This document shows, piece after piece, positions 1 through 8,812 of a stretch of DNA of 64,000 bases; position 1 is the stretch's first letter, and each line of letters opens with the position of its first letter. This stretch comes from Pseudoroseicyclus tamaricis (GTDB lineage: Bacteria > Pseudomonadota > Alphaproteobacteria > Rhodobacterales > Rhodobacteraceae). The notes below the pieces were generated by a model, which saw nothing but the letters and a program-made list of their open reading frames with translations, was not told where the DNA came from and ran no database searches. Both the position numbers and the translations under genes were made by a program. The stretch is taken from contig NZ_JAAFYS010000003.1 of assembly GCF_012070395.1 (NCBI RefSeq), positions 372,001 through 436,000 of the forward strand, given 5' to 3'.

Positions 1-546
1 AAGGCTCTCCGGCGTCTCCACCCCCGCCAGCAGCTCCGGGCGGGCGACGGGCCCCGAGCAGTCAGGGAAGAGCTCTGTCACCTCCGCGCCCGGCCATGGC
101 CCCCGGCCGACGCGGATGGCGAGGTCGAAGGGCTGGCGGGCGAAGTCCACCGGGCCGTCCGCCGCCGTGAGGCGGATCTCGATGGCCGGGTGCGCGGCCT
201 GGAAGCCGACGAGGCGGGGGATGAGCCAGCGCATCGCCAGCGTCGAGGTGCAGGAGACGTCCAGCGCCTGCCGCTCCTGCCGGAGGGTGCGGGCCACGCC
301 CGCCTCGATCAGGTCGAACCCCTCCTGCAGCGACGGGTGCAGCGCCCGCGCCGCCTCTGACGGCACCAGCCGGTTGCGCGGGCCGTCGAAAAGCCGGACG
401 CCCAGCACCTCCTCCAGCCCCCGCACCTGCCGCGAGACGGCGCTGTGCGTCACGCCCAGCTCCGCCGCCGCCAGCCCCATCTGGCCGTGGCGCATCACCG
501 CCTCGAAGGCGCGGAGAGCATTGAGCGGCAGGGCGCCTCGCTTCAT
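1..546 (-). CDS. LysR-family transcriptional regulator, C-terminus beyond window
   Basis: Only the first 182 codons are inside the window; the frame is still open at base 1. The start is ATG at 546 and the product begins MKRGALPLNALRAFEAV. A LysR winged helix-turn-helix occupies about residues 8-65, including AAAELGVTHSAVSRQVRGLE. The start of the substrate-binding domain follows from about residue 90. The sequence style resembles the GcvA/AmpR-like branch. It is divergent from the DMT exporter at 660. Between them lies a perfect dyad with a T-N11-A core (614-630), so the exporter is a plausible target. Family assignment is secure; effector and targets are unknown. Confidence 0.9.
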   Translation of the reverse strand, partial: MKRGALPLNALRAFEAVMRHGQMGLAAAELGVTHSAVSRQVRGLEEVLGVRLFDGPRNRLVPSEAARALHPSLQEGFDLIEAGVARTLRQERQALDVSCTSTLAMRWLIPRLVGFQAAHPAIEIRLTAADGPVDFARQPFDLAIRVGRGPWPGAEVTELFPDCSGPVARPELLAGVETPESL

Positions 547-613
547 GTGCGATTTCCTCACAGACGCCCAGAGATATCCTCGTTTTTCATCGGCCCGGCA
601 ATGGGCGAGGAGA

Positions 614-630
614 GGTCATGGCACATGACC
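614..630. promoter_or_regulatory. LysR-type dyad operator candidate
   Basis: Perfect inverted repeat GGTCATG-gca-CATGACC. It contains TCATGGCACATGA (616-628), which fits the T-N11-A form of LysR boxes. It lies between the divergent LysR gene (start 546) and the exporter (start 660), 30 bp upstream of the exporter start. Binding is inferred, not shown. Confidence 0.5.
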
Positions 631-659
631 CCTCCCCTGCCCGCGAGGAGCGCTGAGCG

Positions 660-1499
660 ATGCCCCTCCACGTCTTCGCCGCCGTGCTCGCCGCCGCGCT
701 CCTCCATGCCGGGTGGAACGCCGTCATCAAGAAGGCGACGGGGCGGCAGGCCTCCATGCTGCTGCTGGCACTGGTGCAGGGGGCGATCGCGCTGCCGCTC
801 CTGCCCTTCGTGCCGACGCCGGCGCCCGAAGCCTGGGGCTGGGTGCTGGCCGGAGGGGCGCTGCATGCCGGCTACAAGCTGATGCTGACGCAGGCCTATA
901 CCCACGCCGATCTCAGCCTCGCCTACCCGCTGGCGCGGGGGACGGCGCCGCTGATCGTCATGGCCGTCTCCGCGCTCTGGATGGGCGCGAGCTTCGGCCC
1001 CACGGCGCTGGCCGCCATCGTCGCCATCTCTGCCGGGGTGCTGCTGATGGCGGTGAAGGGCGGCAGCGGGGCGCGGGTCAGCAGGACGGCGCTCGGCTAC
1101 GCGCTGGCCACGGCCGCCTTCACCGCCAGCTACACGCTGGCGGACGGGGTGGGGGCGCGGGTGGCCGGCACCGCCTCCGGCTTCGTGCTCTGGATGGTGC
1201 TGGTGGACACCGGGCTGATGGCCGCCGCAGCGGCGCTCACCACCGGGCGCGCCGCCTTCCGCGGGCTCGGCGCGGCGTGGCGGACGGGGCTGCCGGCGGG
1301 GGCGATGTCGCTCGGCGCCTACTGGATCGCCGTCTGGGCCTTCACGCAGGCGCCGCTGGCGCTCGTCGCGGCGCTGCGGGAATCGTCGATCCTCTTCGCG
1401 GCGCTGATCGCGGCGGTCGTGCTGCGCGAACCCGTGGAGCGCTGGCGCTGGGTCGCGGCCGGGCTGATCGCGGCGGGGGTTCTGCTGACGCGGCTGTGA
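660..1499 (+). CDS. EamA/DMT-family transporter
   Basis: A 279-residue polytopic inner-membrane protein. It has about ten hydrophobic segments arranged as two EamA repeats (roughly residues 1-135 and 145-279). This is the usual size for drug/metabolite transporter exporters of the RhaT/EamA type. No substrate can be read from the sequence. The first repeat begins with the common FAAVLAAALLHAGWNA pattern, and the second ends in a leucine/alanine-rich helix. It starts at ATG 660 and is divergent from the LysR gene, so it is probably the regulated target. The 185 bp after it, up to the YbjN gene, hold no recognisable element. Confidence 0.85.
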   Translation: MPLHVFAAVLAAALLHAGWNAVIKKATGRQASMLLLALVQGAIALPLLPFVPTPAPEAWGWVLAGGALHAGYKLMLTQAYTHADLSLAYPLARGTAPLIVMAVSALWMGASFGPTALAAIVAISAGVLLMAVKGGSGARVSRTALGYALATAAFTASYTLADGVGARVAGTASGFVLWMVLVDTGLMAAAAALTTGRAAFRGLGAAWRTGLPAGAMSLGAYWIAVWAFTQAPLALVAALRESSILFAALIAAVVLREPVERWRWVAAGLIAAGVLLTRL

Positions 1500-1684
1500 C
1501 GCTGCCGCATTTGGCGGCGGGGCGGCGGGCGCATCGAGTTGTCCCCAAGAATCTCCTTTACAGACGTGTCACGCTCTCCCACCATATCTCGTAGCGGAAG
1601 TGCAATCATTCACCTTCCGTAGAGCAGGCACATAGCGCTTGAGGCGGCTCGACGCGTCGGCGCTACAAAACATATGAGGCCGCC

Positions 1685-2188
1685 ATGACGCTTTCCGAGC
1701 GATATTTCGAGGCAGACGAGATCGATCCGATCGATGTCGTCGAGCATCTGGCCGAACGCCATGAATGGGAATTCGACCGCATTGCCGACGACCAGATCGC
1801 CATGGCCGTGGAGGGCCAGTGGCGCACCTACTCGATCACCCTCGCCTGGTCGGCCTACGACCAGACGCTGCGGCTCATCTGCACCTTCGAGATGGAGCCG
1901 CCCGAGGCCCGGATGCCGGCGCTCTACGAGCTGCTCAACAGCGTCAACGACATGTGCTGGGCCGGCAGCTTCGCATGGTGGGGCGAGCAGAACCTGATGG
2001 TCTGGCGCTACGGGCTGGTCATGGGCGGCGAGCAGACGGCCAGCGCCGAGCAGATCGACACGATGATCGGCGCCGCCGTGATGAGCTGCGAGCGCTTCTA
2101 CCCCGCCTTCCAGCTGGTCAGCTGGACGGACCGGACGCCGAAGGACTCGCTGCAGGTCGCCATCGCGGAGGCCTACGGGCGCGCCTGA
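1685..2188 (+). CDS. YbjN domain-containing protein
   Basis: A 167-residue soluble protein of the YbjN family, which has a type III secretion chaperone-like fold. In enterobacteria members are linked to stress and motility phenotypes, but no biochemical activity is established. The N-terminus is acidic (DEIDPIDVVEHL). Features of the family are the central WRTYSITLAWS strand region and a tryptophan-rich WAGSFAWWGEQNLMVWR segment (about residues 93-110). The start is ATG 1685, after an AT-richer leader. It stands alone, 57 bp before trmB. Confidence 0.8.
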   Translation: MTLSERYFEADEIDPIDVVEHLAERHEWEFDRIADDQIAMAVEGQWRTYSITLAWSAYDQTLRLICTFEMEPPEARMPALYELLNSVNDMCWAGSFAWWGEQNLMVWRYGLVMGGEQTASAEQIDTMIGAAVMSCERFYPAFQLVSWTDRTPKDSLQVAIAEAYGRA

Positions 2189-2245
2189 CCGGCGCGCCTG
2201 CACGGCCATTGCCGGGCCGCGCCGCCCTTGCTAGAGGGCGGCGCC

Positions 2246-3004
2246 ATGTCCGACACCCATGACGATGAGAGCAGGGCCCCCGGCGAACCCCACGGGCCCG
2301 ACAGCGACGGCGCCGGCCCCGACGGGACGCCCTGGCGCAACTTCTATGGCCGCATCCACGGCAAGACGCTCCGCCCGGGCCAGAAGGAGGCGCTGGAGAG
2401 CGATCTCGGCCCCCTCACCCTGCCCGGTGTCTCCCGCGAGGAGAACCCGGAGCGGCGGCCGCTGGACCTCGGCGCCCTCTTCCCCGGCCGCCCCGTCTGG
2501 GTGGAGATCGGCTTCGGCGGCGGCGAGCACCTCGTCCACATGGCGGCGCGGAACCCGCAGGTGCAGATCCTCGGCGCCGAGCCCTTCGTGAACGGCATCG
2601 CCATGCTGCTCGGCAAGATCCGCGCGGCGGGCGTGGAGAACCTCGCCCTCCACCCCGGCGACGTGCGCGACCTCTTCGACGTGCTGCCGGAGGGGCGGAT
2701 CGAGAAGGCCTTCCTCAACTACCCCGACCCCTGGCCGAAGCGGAGGCACCACCGCCGCCGCTTCGTCAATCAAGGATACCTGACGGCGCTGCACCGGGTG
2801 CTGGCGCCGGGCGCGGAGTTCCGGGTGGCCACCGACATCCCGTCTTACGTCGAGCAGACGCTGCGCGAGGTGCCGAAGGCCGGCTTCACCCGGGTGGAGC
2901 ACCCGATCGGGGAGGCCTGGCCCGACTGGCTCTCCACCCGCTACGAGCAGAAGGCGCTCCGCGAGGGGCGAGACCCCCATTACATGACCTTCCGCCAGGC
3001 CTGA
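2246..3004 (+). CDS. trmB: tRNA (guanine-N7-)-methyltransferase
   Basis: A 252-residue TrmB. It uses S-adenosylmethionine to methylate N7 of G46 in tRNA variable loops. The SAM-binding motif IGFGGGEH is at residues 88-95. The family signature PDPWPKRRHHRRR, which serves substrate binding and catalysis, is at 160-172. The start at ATG 2246 is preferred over an in-frame TTG at 2228 because AGAGGGCGG sits just upstream of it. The N-terminal ~30 residues are Gly/Pro/Asp-rich and low complexity. It converges on ycjF with only 4 bp between stop codons. Confidence 0.95.
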   Translation: MSDTHDDESRAPGEPHGPDSDGAGPDGTPWRNFYGRIHGKTLRPGQKEALESDLGPLTLPGVSREENPERRPLDLGALFPGRPVWVEIGFGGGEHLVHMAARNPQVQILGAEPFVNGIAMLLGKIRAAGVENLALHPGDVRDLFDVLPEGRIEKAFLNYPDPWPKRRHHRRRFVNQGYLTALHRVLAPGAEFRVATDIPSYVEQTLREVPKAGFTRVEHPIGEAWPDWLSTRYEQKALREGRDPHYMTFRQA

Positions 3005-3008
3005 GCCC

Positions 3009-4010
3009 CTACTCCGCCGGCGGCGCAGGCTCCTTGCCGACGCCGAAGAGGCCGGTGAGGCCGCGGGTCACGAGGTTGGTGACGGAGGGTTTGCGCAAGG
3101 CAACGAAGGGCAGCGGGCGGCAGATCTCCATCGCGGCGACACCGACGCGGGCGGTGAGCGCGCCGTTGACGATCCCCTCCCCGAAGCGCCGGGAGACGCG
3201 GGTGAGGATCGAGCCGCCGGCGACGGAATGGATGAGATCATCCCCCACCGCCACGGCGCCGGTGGCGACGAGATGCGTCATCACCGCCCGCACCAGCCGC
3301 CACGCGCCGAGCGTGCCGGCGCGGCCGCCGTAGATCTCTCCGATGCGGCGGATCATGCGCATGTTGGCGGCGAGCGCCGTGACGACATCCGCCAGCGCCA
3401 GCGGCACCAGCGCCGTCGCCGTCGCCACGGTGCGGGCGGAGACCTCGATCTCCCGCCGGGCGGCGTTGTCCAGGGGCTCCAGCAGCGCCCGCTCGGCCAT
3501 CGCCATCAGCGCCGGGCCGTCCATGATATCGTCCTCGCGCTCCTTCAGCCGATCCAGCCCCCAGGCGACGTCCGCCCGGCCCTGGTAGAGCCGCTCCAGC
3601 GATTTCACGACCGTCCGCGCCTCTGCCAGCGAGGCGGCGGAGGCGGCGGCGGCCTGCAGCTCCTCCAGCCGGCCGAGACGGGCGAAGGCGGCGAGCTCCT
3701 TGATGGCAAGGAGGACGAGGAAGAGCACCGTCCCCGTCACCAGCACCGTCGCGATGAGGCCGAGGAGCGGGTAGGCGAGGACGAGCCCCTCCACCCAGCG
3801 CCACGCGGCGACGGAGAGCGCGAAGACGAGCAGCGCCCCGAGGAAGGAGAGGAACAGCCGCCGCAGCGGCGAGGGCCGGCGCGCGGCCAGCGCCGCGGCG
3901 CGCTGCATGGCGGCCCCCTGCGGGAGCGACTCCGGCACGGGGGGTGCCGTCTCGGGGCGCGCGGCCTCCGCCTCCTCGTCGAGGTCGATATAGACGGGGC
4001 CGCGGCTCAT
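3009..4010 (-). CDS. YcjF/UPF0283 family inner-membrane protein
   Basis: A 333-residue protein of the YcjF (TIGR01620/DUF697) family. Two transmembrane helices lie near residues 51-72 and 78-103, after a Pro/Ala-rich cytosolic N-terminus. A charged region (about 105-190) follows, then the DUF697 C-terminal domain (about 195-333). ATG 4010 is chosen because it overlaps the stop of the upstream GNAT gene (ATGA); an in-frame ATG exists at 4025. It belongs with ycjX (4438-5865), its usual partner. The pair's biochemical role is not established. Confidence 0.85.
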   Translation of the reverse strand: MSRGPVYIDLDEEAEAARPETAPPVPESLPQGAAMQRAAALAARRPSPLRRLFLSFLGALLVFALSVAAWRWVEGLVLAYPLLGLIATVLVTGTVLFLVLLAIKELAAFARLGRLEELQAAAASAASLAEARTVVKSLERLYQGRADVAWGLDRLKEREDDIMDGPALMAMAERALLEPLDNAARREIEVSARTVATATALVPLALADVVTALAANMRMIRRIGEIYGGRAGTLGAWRLVRAVMTHLVATGAVAVGDDLIHSVAGGSILTRVSRRFGEGIVNGALTARVGVAAMEICRPLPFVALRKPSVTNLVTRGLTGLFGVGKEPAPPAE

Positions 4011-4441
4011 GCGGGCGCCTCCCATGTGAAGCGGATGTCGGGCAGGCCCTCGGCATTGTCGCCCGGCGTGCGGCCGGCCTCCTCGAAGCCCTCGCGCCGG
4101 TAGAAGCGGCGGGCGCCCTCGTTGGCCTGGAAGGTCCAGAGGCTGAGCCGGGCGCGGCGGGCCTTGGCATCGGAGAGGAGCGCGCGGCCCCGCCCCTGCC
4201 CCCGCGCCGGCGCGGCGACGTAGAGGCTGCCGATCTCCTCGCCGGAGAGGGAGAGGAAGCCCAGCGGCGGCTCGCCGGTGACGCGCACCTCACTCTGTTC
4301 GATGAGCCCGGCGCAGAAGGCGCGGTCCTCCGCCTCGTTATGCAGGCGGGGCATCCATGGCGTTGCGCGGACCCAGCCGCCGAGGATCGCCGCCATCGCC
4401 GCGGCGTCGGCCGGGCGAGCATCGCGGATGGGCGCGCTCAC
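4007..4441 (-). CDS. GNAT-family N-acetyltransferase
   Basis: A 144-residue acetyltransferase of the GNAT fold. The acetyl-CoA pyrophosphate-binding segment [10 protein letters not shown] is near residues 80-89. A C-terminal [15 protein letters not shown] motif is typical of small-molecule or protein acetyltransferases. The substrate is not predictable. It is wedged between ycjX (start overlaps the ycjX stop by 4 bp) and ycjF (ATGA overlap). It is therefore translationally coupled inside what is normally a two-gene cluster. Confidence 0.85.
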   Translation of the reverse strand: MSAPIRDARPADAAAMAAILGGWVRATPWMPRLHNEAEDRAFCAGLIEQSEVRVTGEPPLGFLSLSGEEIGSLYVAAPARGQGRGRALLSDAKARRARLSLWTFQANEGARRFYRREGFEEAGRTPGDNAEGLPDIRFTWEAPA

Positions 4442-5865
4442 AACTTGTCCCCGAAGAGGAACTCGGCCGCCGAATCGAGCCGGATGTGCGGCGGCCCCTC
4501 CCCCGGTTTCAGCGTCACCCGGGCGGGGAGGAAGCTGGCGGCGGCGTAGCCGTCATCGGCCCAGGCCGCCGCCCCCTCCCGCGCGGGGTGGAGGAGATGG
4601 CCGGGATCGGACGGCAGCGTGCCGGGGTGGAAGGCGGCCTGCCTGTCGCCGGCGACGCGCCCCTTCACCACGGAGAGCTCGGCGCCCTGGTGGCTCACCT
4701 TGTCCTCCACCGTCGTGCGGAGGGAGGCGATGGCCATGGCGGCGGTCGTCGCCCCGGCGAAATCGGCGCGGTCCTTCGCCTCGCGCAGCATGGCGGCGGC
4801 AATTTCGGAGAGGGCGCCGTGCTGGGTGTGGTGCAGGTGATCGGCCTTGGTGGCGGCGAAGAGGATCCGCTCCACCCGCCGCCCGCCGAAGGCCCGCGTC
4901 AGCCACGAGGCGCGGCCGGGGCGGAAGGCGGAGAGGATGTCGGCCATGGCGAGGCGAAGGTCGTCGAAGGCCTGCGGGCCGGAATGGAGCGCGCCGAGCA
5001 CGTCGATCAGCACCACCTGCCGGTCGATCCGGGCGAAATGCTCGCGGAAGAACGGCTTGACCACGTTGCGCTTGTAGCTCTCGTAGCGCCGCTCGAACTC
5101 ATGCGCGAGCGAGCCGCGCGGCGCCTGCCCCGGGGGCAGCGGCGCGAAGGTGAGGACGGGCGAGCCCTCCATGTCCCCCGGCAGCAGGAAGCGGCCGGGG
5201 CCGAGATCGGCGTATCCCTCCTTGCGGGCGGCGTGCAGGTAGGCGGTGAAGGCGCCGGCCAGCGCCTGCGCATCCGGCTCCTCCAGCTTGGCGCCCGGGT
5301 CGGCGGCATCGAGCTCGGCGAGCCACGGCGCCGCCACGGGCCGGCGGCGGGCGCGGGAGATGACCTCGGCGGACCAGTCGGCGAAGCTCTTCTCCATCAG
5401 GCCGAGGTCGAGCAGCCACTCGCCGGGGTAGTCGACGATATCGAGATGCACCGTCTGCGGCCCTGCCAGCCGGCTGAAGAAGCCGGCCGGCTCGATGCGG
5501 AAGGACAGGCGCAGCTGGCTGATGCGCCGCGTCCCCTCCGGCCAGGCGGGGTTCTCGCCCGTCAGCCGGGCGCGGTGCGCCTCGTAATCGAAGCGGGGCA
5601 GCGTGTCATCGGGCTGCGGCTGCAGCCAGACGGAGCGGATCTCGCTGGCGGCGGCGGCGCGCAGGCCGGGCATGCGCCCCCTGTCGAGCAGGTTGGCGAC
5701 GAGGGAGGTGATGAAGACGGTCTTGCCCGCCTCGCTGAGGCCGGTGACGCCGAGCCGCACCACGGGGTCGGAGAAGGGCGCCGTCAGCCGGTCCGTCGCG
5801 CCTTCGACGCCGCGGAGCAGCCCCTCGGCCATGTTGGAGATGACCACGCGGCCCCCTTTTTTCAC
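4438..5865 (-). CDS. YcjX-like P-loop protein (DUF463)
   Basis: A 475-residue protein of the YcjX/DUF463 family, with predicted nucleotide-binding activity. The Walker A motif GLSEAGKT is at residues 42-49, followed by [15 protein letters not shown]. The length fits the family (about 460-490). Translation may begin at GTG 5865 or at ATG 5832 (MAEGLLRG), which better matches the usual N-terminus. Next genes in the operon are the GNAT protein and YcjF. It is divergent from truA with 78 bp between. Function is unproven, although enterobacterial ycjXF is stress-inducible. Confidence 0.88.
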   Translation of the reverse strand: MKKGGRVVISNMAEGLLRGVEGATDRLTAPFSDPVVRLGVTGLSEAGKTVFITSLVANLLDRGRMPGLRAAAASEIRSVWLQPQPDDTLPRFDYEAHRARLTGENPAWPEGTRRISQLRLSFRIEPAGFFSRLAGPQTVHLDIVDYPGEWLLDLGLMEKSFADWSAEVISRARRRPVAAPWLAELDAADPGAKLEEPDAQALAGAFTAYLHAARKEGYADLGPGRFLLPGDMEGSPVLTFAPLPPGQAPRGSLAHEFERRYESYKRNVVKPFFREHFARIDRQVVLIDVLGALHSGPQAFDDLRLAMADILSAFRPGRASWLTRAFGGRRVERILFAATKADHLHHTQHGALSEIAAAMLREAKDRADFAGATTAAMAIASLRTTVEDKVSHQGAELSVVKGRVAGDRQAAFHPGTLPSDPGHLLHPAREGAAAWADDGYAAASFLPARVTLKPGEGPPHIRLDSAAEFLFGDKL

Positions 5866-5943
5866 CTACCTTGGCAAGATAGGGGCGCCGTCCGGGGATG
5901 TGTAGGGATTGAATTCGCGCGGCCGGCGCGCGACAGACGCGCC

Positions 5944-6711
5944 ATGCCCCGCTACGCCCTTCGCATCGAGTATCACGGCGCCCCCTTCGCCGGCTGGCAG
6001 CGCCAGTCGGACCAGGCGTCCGTGCAGGGTGCCATCGAGGCGGCGCTGGCGAAGCTGGAGCCGGGGGAGCACACCATCGCCGCCGCGGGGCGCACCGATG
6101 CGGGCGTCCATGCCCGCGCGCAGGTCGCCCATTGCGACATGGCCAAGGCGTGGGAGCCGTTCCGCCTGTCGGAGGCGCTCAATCACCACCTGCGGCCGGA
6201 GCCCGTGGCCATCACCGCCTGCGCGGCGGTGCCGGAGGACTTCCACGCCCGCTTCTCCGCGACATGGCGCAGCTACACCTACCGCATCCTCGTACGCCGC
6301 GCGCCGCCGGTGCTGGCGGGCGGGCAGGTCTGGCGCGTGCCGGGCCCGCTGGACGCCGCGGCCATGGCGGAGGGCGCCGCCCACCTCCTCGGGAAGCACG
6401 ACTTCACCACCTTCCGCTCCGCCATGTGCCAGGCCGCGAGCCCCGTGAAGACGCTGGACCGCTGCGAGGTGGAGGAGGTGGCGACAGAGGCGGGAACGGA
6501 GATCCGCCTGCATCTCTCCGCCCGCTCCTTCCTGCACAACCAGGTCCGCTCCATCGCCGGCTCGCTCGAGCGGGTGGGCCGCGGCGCCTGGCCCCCCGCC
6601 CGCATCGCCGAGGCCCTCGCCGCCGCCGACCGCGCCGCCTGCGGCCCGGTGGCCCCGCCGGACGGCTTGATCATGACCGGCGTCGGCTACGACCCCGACC
6701 CCTTCGCCTGA
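5944..6711 (+). CDS. truA: tRNA pseudouridine(38-40) synthase
   Basis: A 255-residue TruA that isomerises uridines 38-40 in the anticodon arm of tRNAs. The catalytic loop [10 protein letters not shown] is at residues 48-57, with Asp52 as nucleophile. The opening [21 protein letters not shown] and the later [11 protein letters not shown] block are both family signatures. The start is ATG 5944; an open frame continues far upstream but is only antisense to ycjX. It is divergent from ycjX. Downstream, holB follows after a 190-bp gap that holds a GC hairpin repeat. Confidence 0.96.
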   Translation: MPRYALRIEYHGAPFAGWQRQSDQASVQGAIEAALAKLEPGEHTIAAAGRTDAGVHARAQVAHCDMAKAWEPFRLSEALNHHLRPEPVAITACAAVPEDFHARFSATWRSYTYRILVRRAPPVLAGGQVWRVPGPLDAAAMAEGAAHLLGKHDFTTFRSAMCQAASPVKTLDRCEVEEVATEAGTEIRLHLSARSFLHNQVRSIAGSLERVGRGAWPPARIAEALAAADRAACGPVAPPDGLIMTGVGYDPDPFA

Positions 6712-6765
6712 CCCCGCTCCACCCCTCTGCCTCCCGAGAGCGCCGGGCCCGCCTCCCCCCCTCTC

Positions 6766-6816
6766 GCCCTTTTCCAAATACCTCTCGGGGGGCGCGGGGG
6801 GCAGACAGCCCCCCGC
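6766..6816 (-). repeat. Hairpin + TATTT terminator-like repeat, copy T1
   Basis: In minus orientation: a 9-bp GC stem (GCGGGGGGC, loop agaca, 6794-6816), then a second C-run, then GAGGTATTTGG. It is the same design as T2-T5 in this window but lacks the GATGAA end. Unlike the others it does not follow a gene in its own orientation; it lies between truA and holB, both on plus. It may be a degenerate or relocated copy. Confidence 0.55.
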
Positions 6817-6902
6817 TCCGCCGCCGGCCTCCCGCGCCCCGCCTTCCCCCGTCTCGCGTTTCCCCGTAGCCTCCCCCCGACCGCCCCCGACGAGAGCCGC
6901 CC

Positions 6903-8015
6903 ATGCCCGATCCGTCCGAGCTTCCCGACCCGACGCAGGTGGAGGGCGCCGCCCATCCCCGCATGGCGGAGACGCTCCATGGCCATGCCGCCGCCGAGGC
7001 GGCGGTGGTGGAGGCCATCTCCTCCGGCCGGCTGCATTCCGGCTGGCTGATCACCGGGCCGGCGGGCATCGGCAAGGCGACCTTCGCCTATCGCATGGCG
7101 GCAACGCTGCTTTCCGGCGAGGACCCGGCCGGCGGGCTCTTCGGCGAAGCGCCGGCCCTCGGCCTGCCCGTCAGCCACCCCGACGCGCGGCTCATCCGCT
7201 CCTCCGCCCATCCGCGGCTCGCGCTCGTCCAGCGCCGGCCCAACGACAAGGGCGACCGGCTCTCGGCGGAGATCCGGGCCGCCGACGTGCGCCGGCTGAA
7301 GGATTTCTTCCACCTCTCCGCCACCGACGGCGGCCGGCGCGTCGTCATTGTCGATGCCGCCGACGAGATGAACGTCACCGCCGCCAACGCCGTCCTGAAG
7401 GAGCTGGAGGAGCCGCCGGCGCGCACGACGCTGCTGCTGATCTCGCACCAGCCGGCGCGCCTGCTGCCCACCATCCGCTCGCGCTGCCGCCTGCTGCGGC
7501 TGGAGCCGCTGGGGGCGGAGGACCTCTCCGCCGTGCTCGCCGAGCAGGGCATCCAGACCGACGCGCCCGAGGCGCTGGCGGTGCTCGCCGGCGGCTCGGC
7601 GGGGCGGGCCATCCGGCTCACCTCCGATGGCGGGCTGCAGCTTTACGCCGAGATCGTGCGCCTCTTCGAGGGGCTGCCCGGCTTCGACCGCGCCGCCGCC
7701 ATCGCCTTCGCCGAGAAGGTCGGCGCGCGCGGGGCGGAGGGGCGGTTCGACCTCGCGCTCGGGCTCCTCGACCTCTTTCTCTCCCGCGCCGCCCGCGCCG
7801 GGCTGGTGGGCGAACCGGACAGCCAGGGCGCGCCGGGGGAGGCGCGCCTGCTCGCGCGGCTGTCCCCGCATGACCGCGCGGCGCGCAGCTGGGCAGAGCT
7901 GGGGCAGCACCTGAGCGCCCGCGCCCGGGCGGCGAAGGCGGTCAACCTTGACCCTCCCTCCCTGATCCTCGATATGCTTTTCAGGATCGAAGAGGCGGCC
8001 CGCCGGGCGGCCTGA
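6903..8015 (+). CDS. holB: DNA polymerase III subunit delta'
   Basis: A 370-residue clamp-loader subunit of the AAA+ family. The P-loop GPAGIGKAT lies at residues 52-60. The post-Walker B region TAANAVLKELEEPPA and the SRC-type arginine-finger segment (SRCRLLRLEPL) are visible. Delta' works with delta and tau/gamma to open the beta clamp at primed DNA. The start is ATG 6903. tatD follows after 23 bp, then the MBL hydrolase and AEC transporter; the order holB-tatD-MBL is common in alphaproteobacteria, often after tmk. Confidence 0.93.
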   Translation: MPDPSELPDPTQVEGAAHPRMAETLHGHAAAEAAVVEAISSGRLHSGWLITGPAGIGKATFAYRMAATLLSGEDPAGGLFGEAPALGLPVSHPDARLIRSSAHPRLALVQRRPNDKGDRLSAEIRAADVRRLKDFFHLSATDGGRRVVIVDAADEMNVTAANAVLKELEEPPARTTLLLISHQPARLLPTIRSRCRLLRLEPLGAEDLSAVLAEQGIQTDAPEALAVLAGGSAGRAIRLTSDGGLQLYAEIVRLFEGLPGFDRAAAIAFAEKVGARGAEGRFDLALGLLDLFLSRAARAGLVGEPDSQGAPGEARLLARLSPHDRAARSWAELGQHLSARARAAKAVNLDPPSLILDMLFRIEEAARRAA

Positions 8016-8038
8016 CCTGTCCCAAGCCCCGGATTTCC

Positions 8039-8812
8039 ATGCTCGTCGATGCTCACTGCCACCTCGACTTCCCCGATTTCGAGGGGGAGGTCGCCGACAT
8101 CCTCGCCCGGGCCCGCGAGGCCGGCGTGGGCAAGCTGGTCACCATCTGCACCCGCCTCAGGAACGAGCCGCAGGTGCGCGCCCTCGCCGAGGCGAACGAG
8201 GCCGTCTACTACGCCGCCGGCACCCACCCGATGAGCGCCGCCGAGGAGCCCATGACGAGCGTGGCGGAGCTGGTGGCGCTGGCCGCGCACCCCAAGTTCG
8301 TCGGCATCGGCGAGACGGGGCTCGATTACCACTACACCGCCGAGAGCGCCGAGGTGCAGCGCAGCTCGCTGCGAATCCATATCGAGGCGGCGCAGGAGAC
8401 AGGCCTGCCGCTCATCATCCATTCGCGCGCCGCCGATGACGACATGGCCGCGATCCTCGAGGAGGGCTACGCCCGCGCCCCCTACCCCCTGATGATGCAC
8501 TGCTTCTCCTCCGGACCCGAGCTGGCCGAGCGGGCGCTGGCCATCGGTGGCTACCTGTCGATGTCGGGCATCGCCGCCTTCCCCCGTTCGCAGGAGCTGC
8601 GGGACATCTTCGCCAAGGCGCCGGTGGAACGCATCCTCGTGGAGACGGATTCGCCCTACCTCGCCCCGCCGCCGCATCGCGGCCGGCGCAACGAGCCGGC
8701 CTATGTCGCCGAGACGGCGAAGGTGGGGGCGGAGGTCTTCGGCCTCTCCCCCGAGGATTTCGCGGCGCAGACGACCGAGAACTTCCACCGCCTCTTCGCG
8801 AAGGCCGCATGA
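8039..8812 (+). CDS. TatD-family metal-dependent hydrolase (DNase)
   Basis: A 257-residue TIM-barrel amidohydrolase-like protein. The metal-binding H-x-H is in DAHCHLD (His6, His8). Further ligands are in GIGETGLDYH, the IIHSR strand, MMHCFSSG and VETDSPYLAPPPHRG. TatD proteins are 3'-5' DNases/RNases implicated in repair of oxidised DNA; YcfH/TatD subtypes cannot be separated here. The stop overlaps the start of the MBL gene (ATGATG), so the two are coupled. Confidence 0.92.
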   Translation: MLVDAHCHLDFPDFEGEVADILARAREAGVGKLVTICTRLRNEPQVRALAEANEAVYYAAGTHPMSAAEEPMTSVAELVALAAHPKFVGIGETGLDYHYTAESAEVQRSSLRIHIEAAQETGLPLIIHSRAADDDMAAILEEGYARAPYPLMMHCFSSGPELAERALAIGGYLSMSGIAAFPRSQELRDIFAKAPVERILVETDSPYLAPPPHRGRRNEPAYVAETAKVGAEVFGLSPEDFAAQTTENFHRLFAKAA

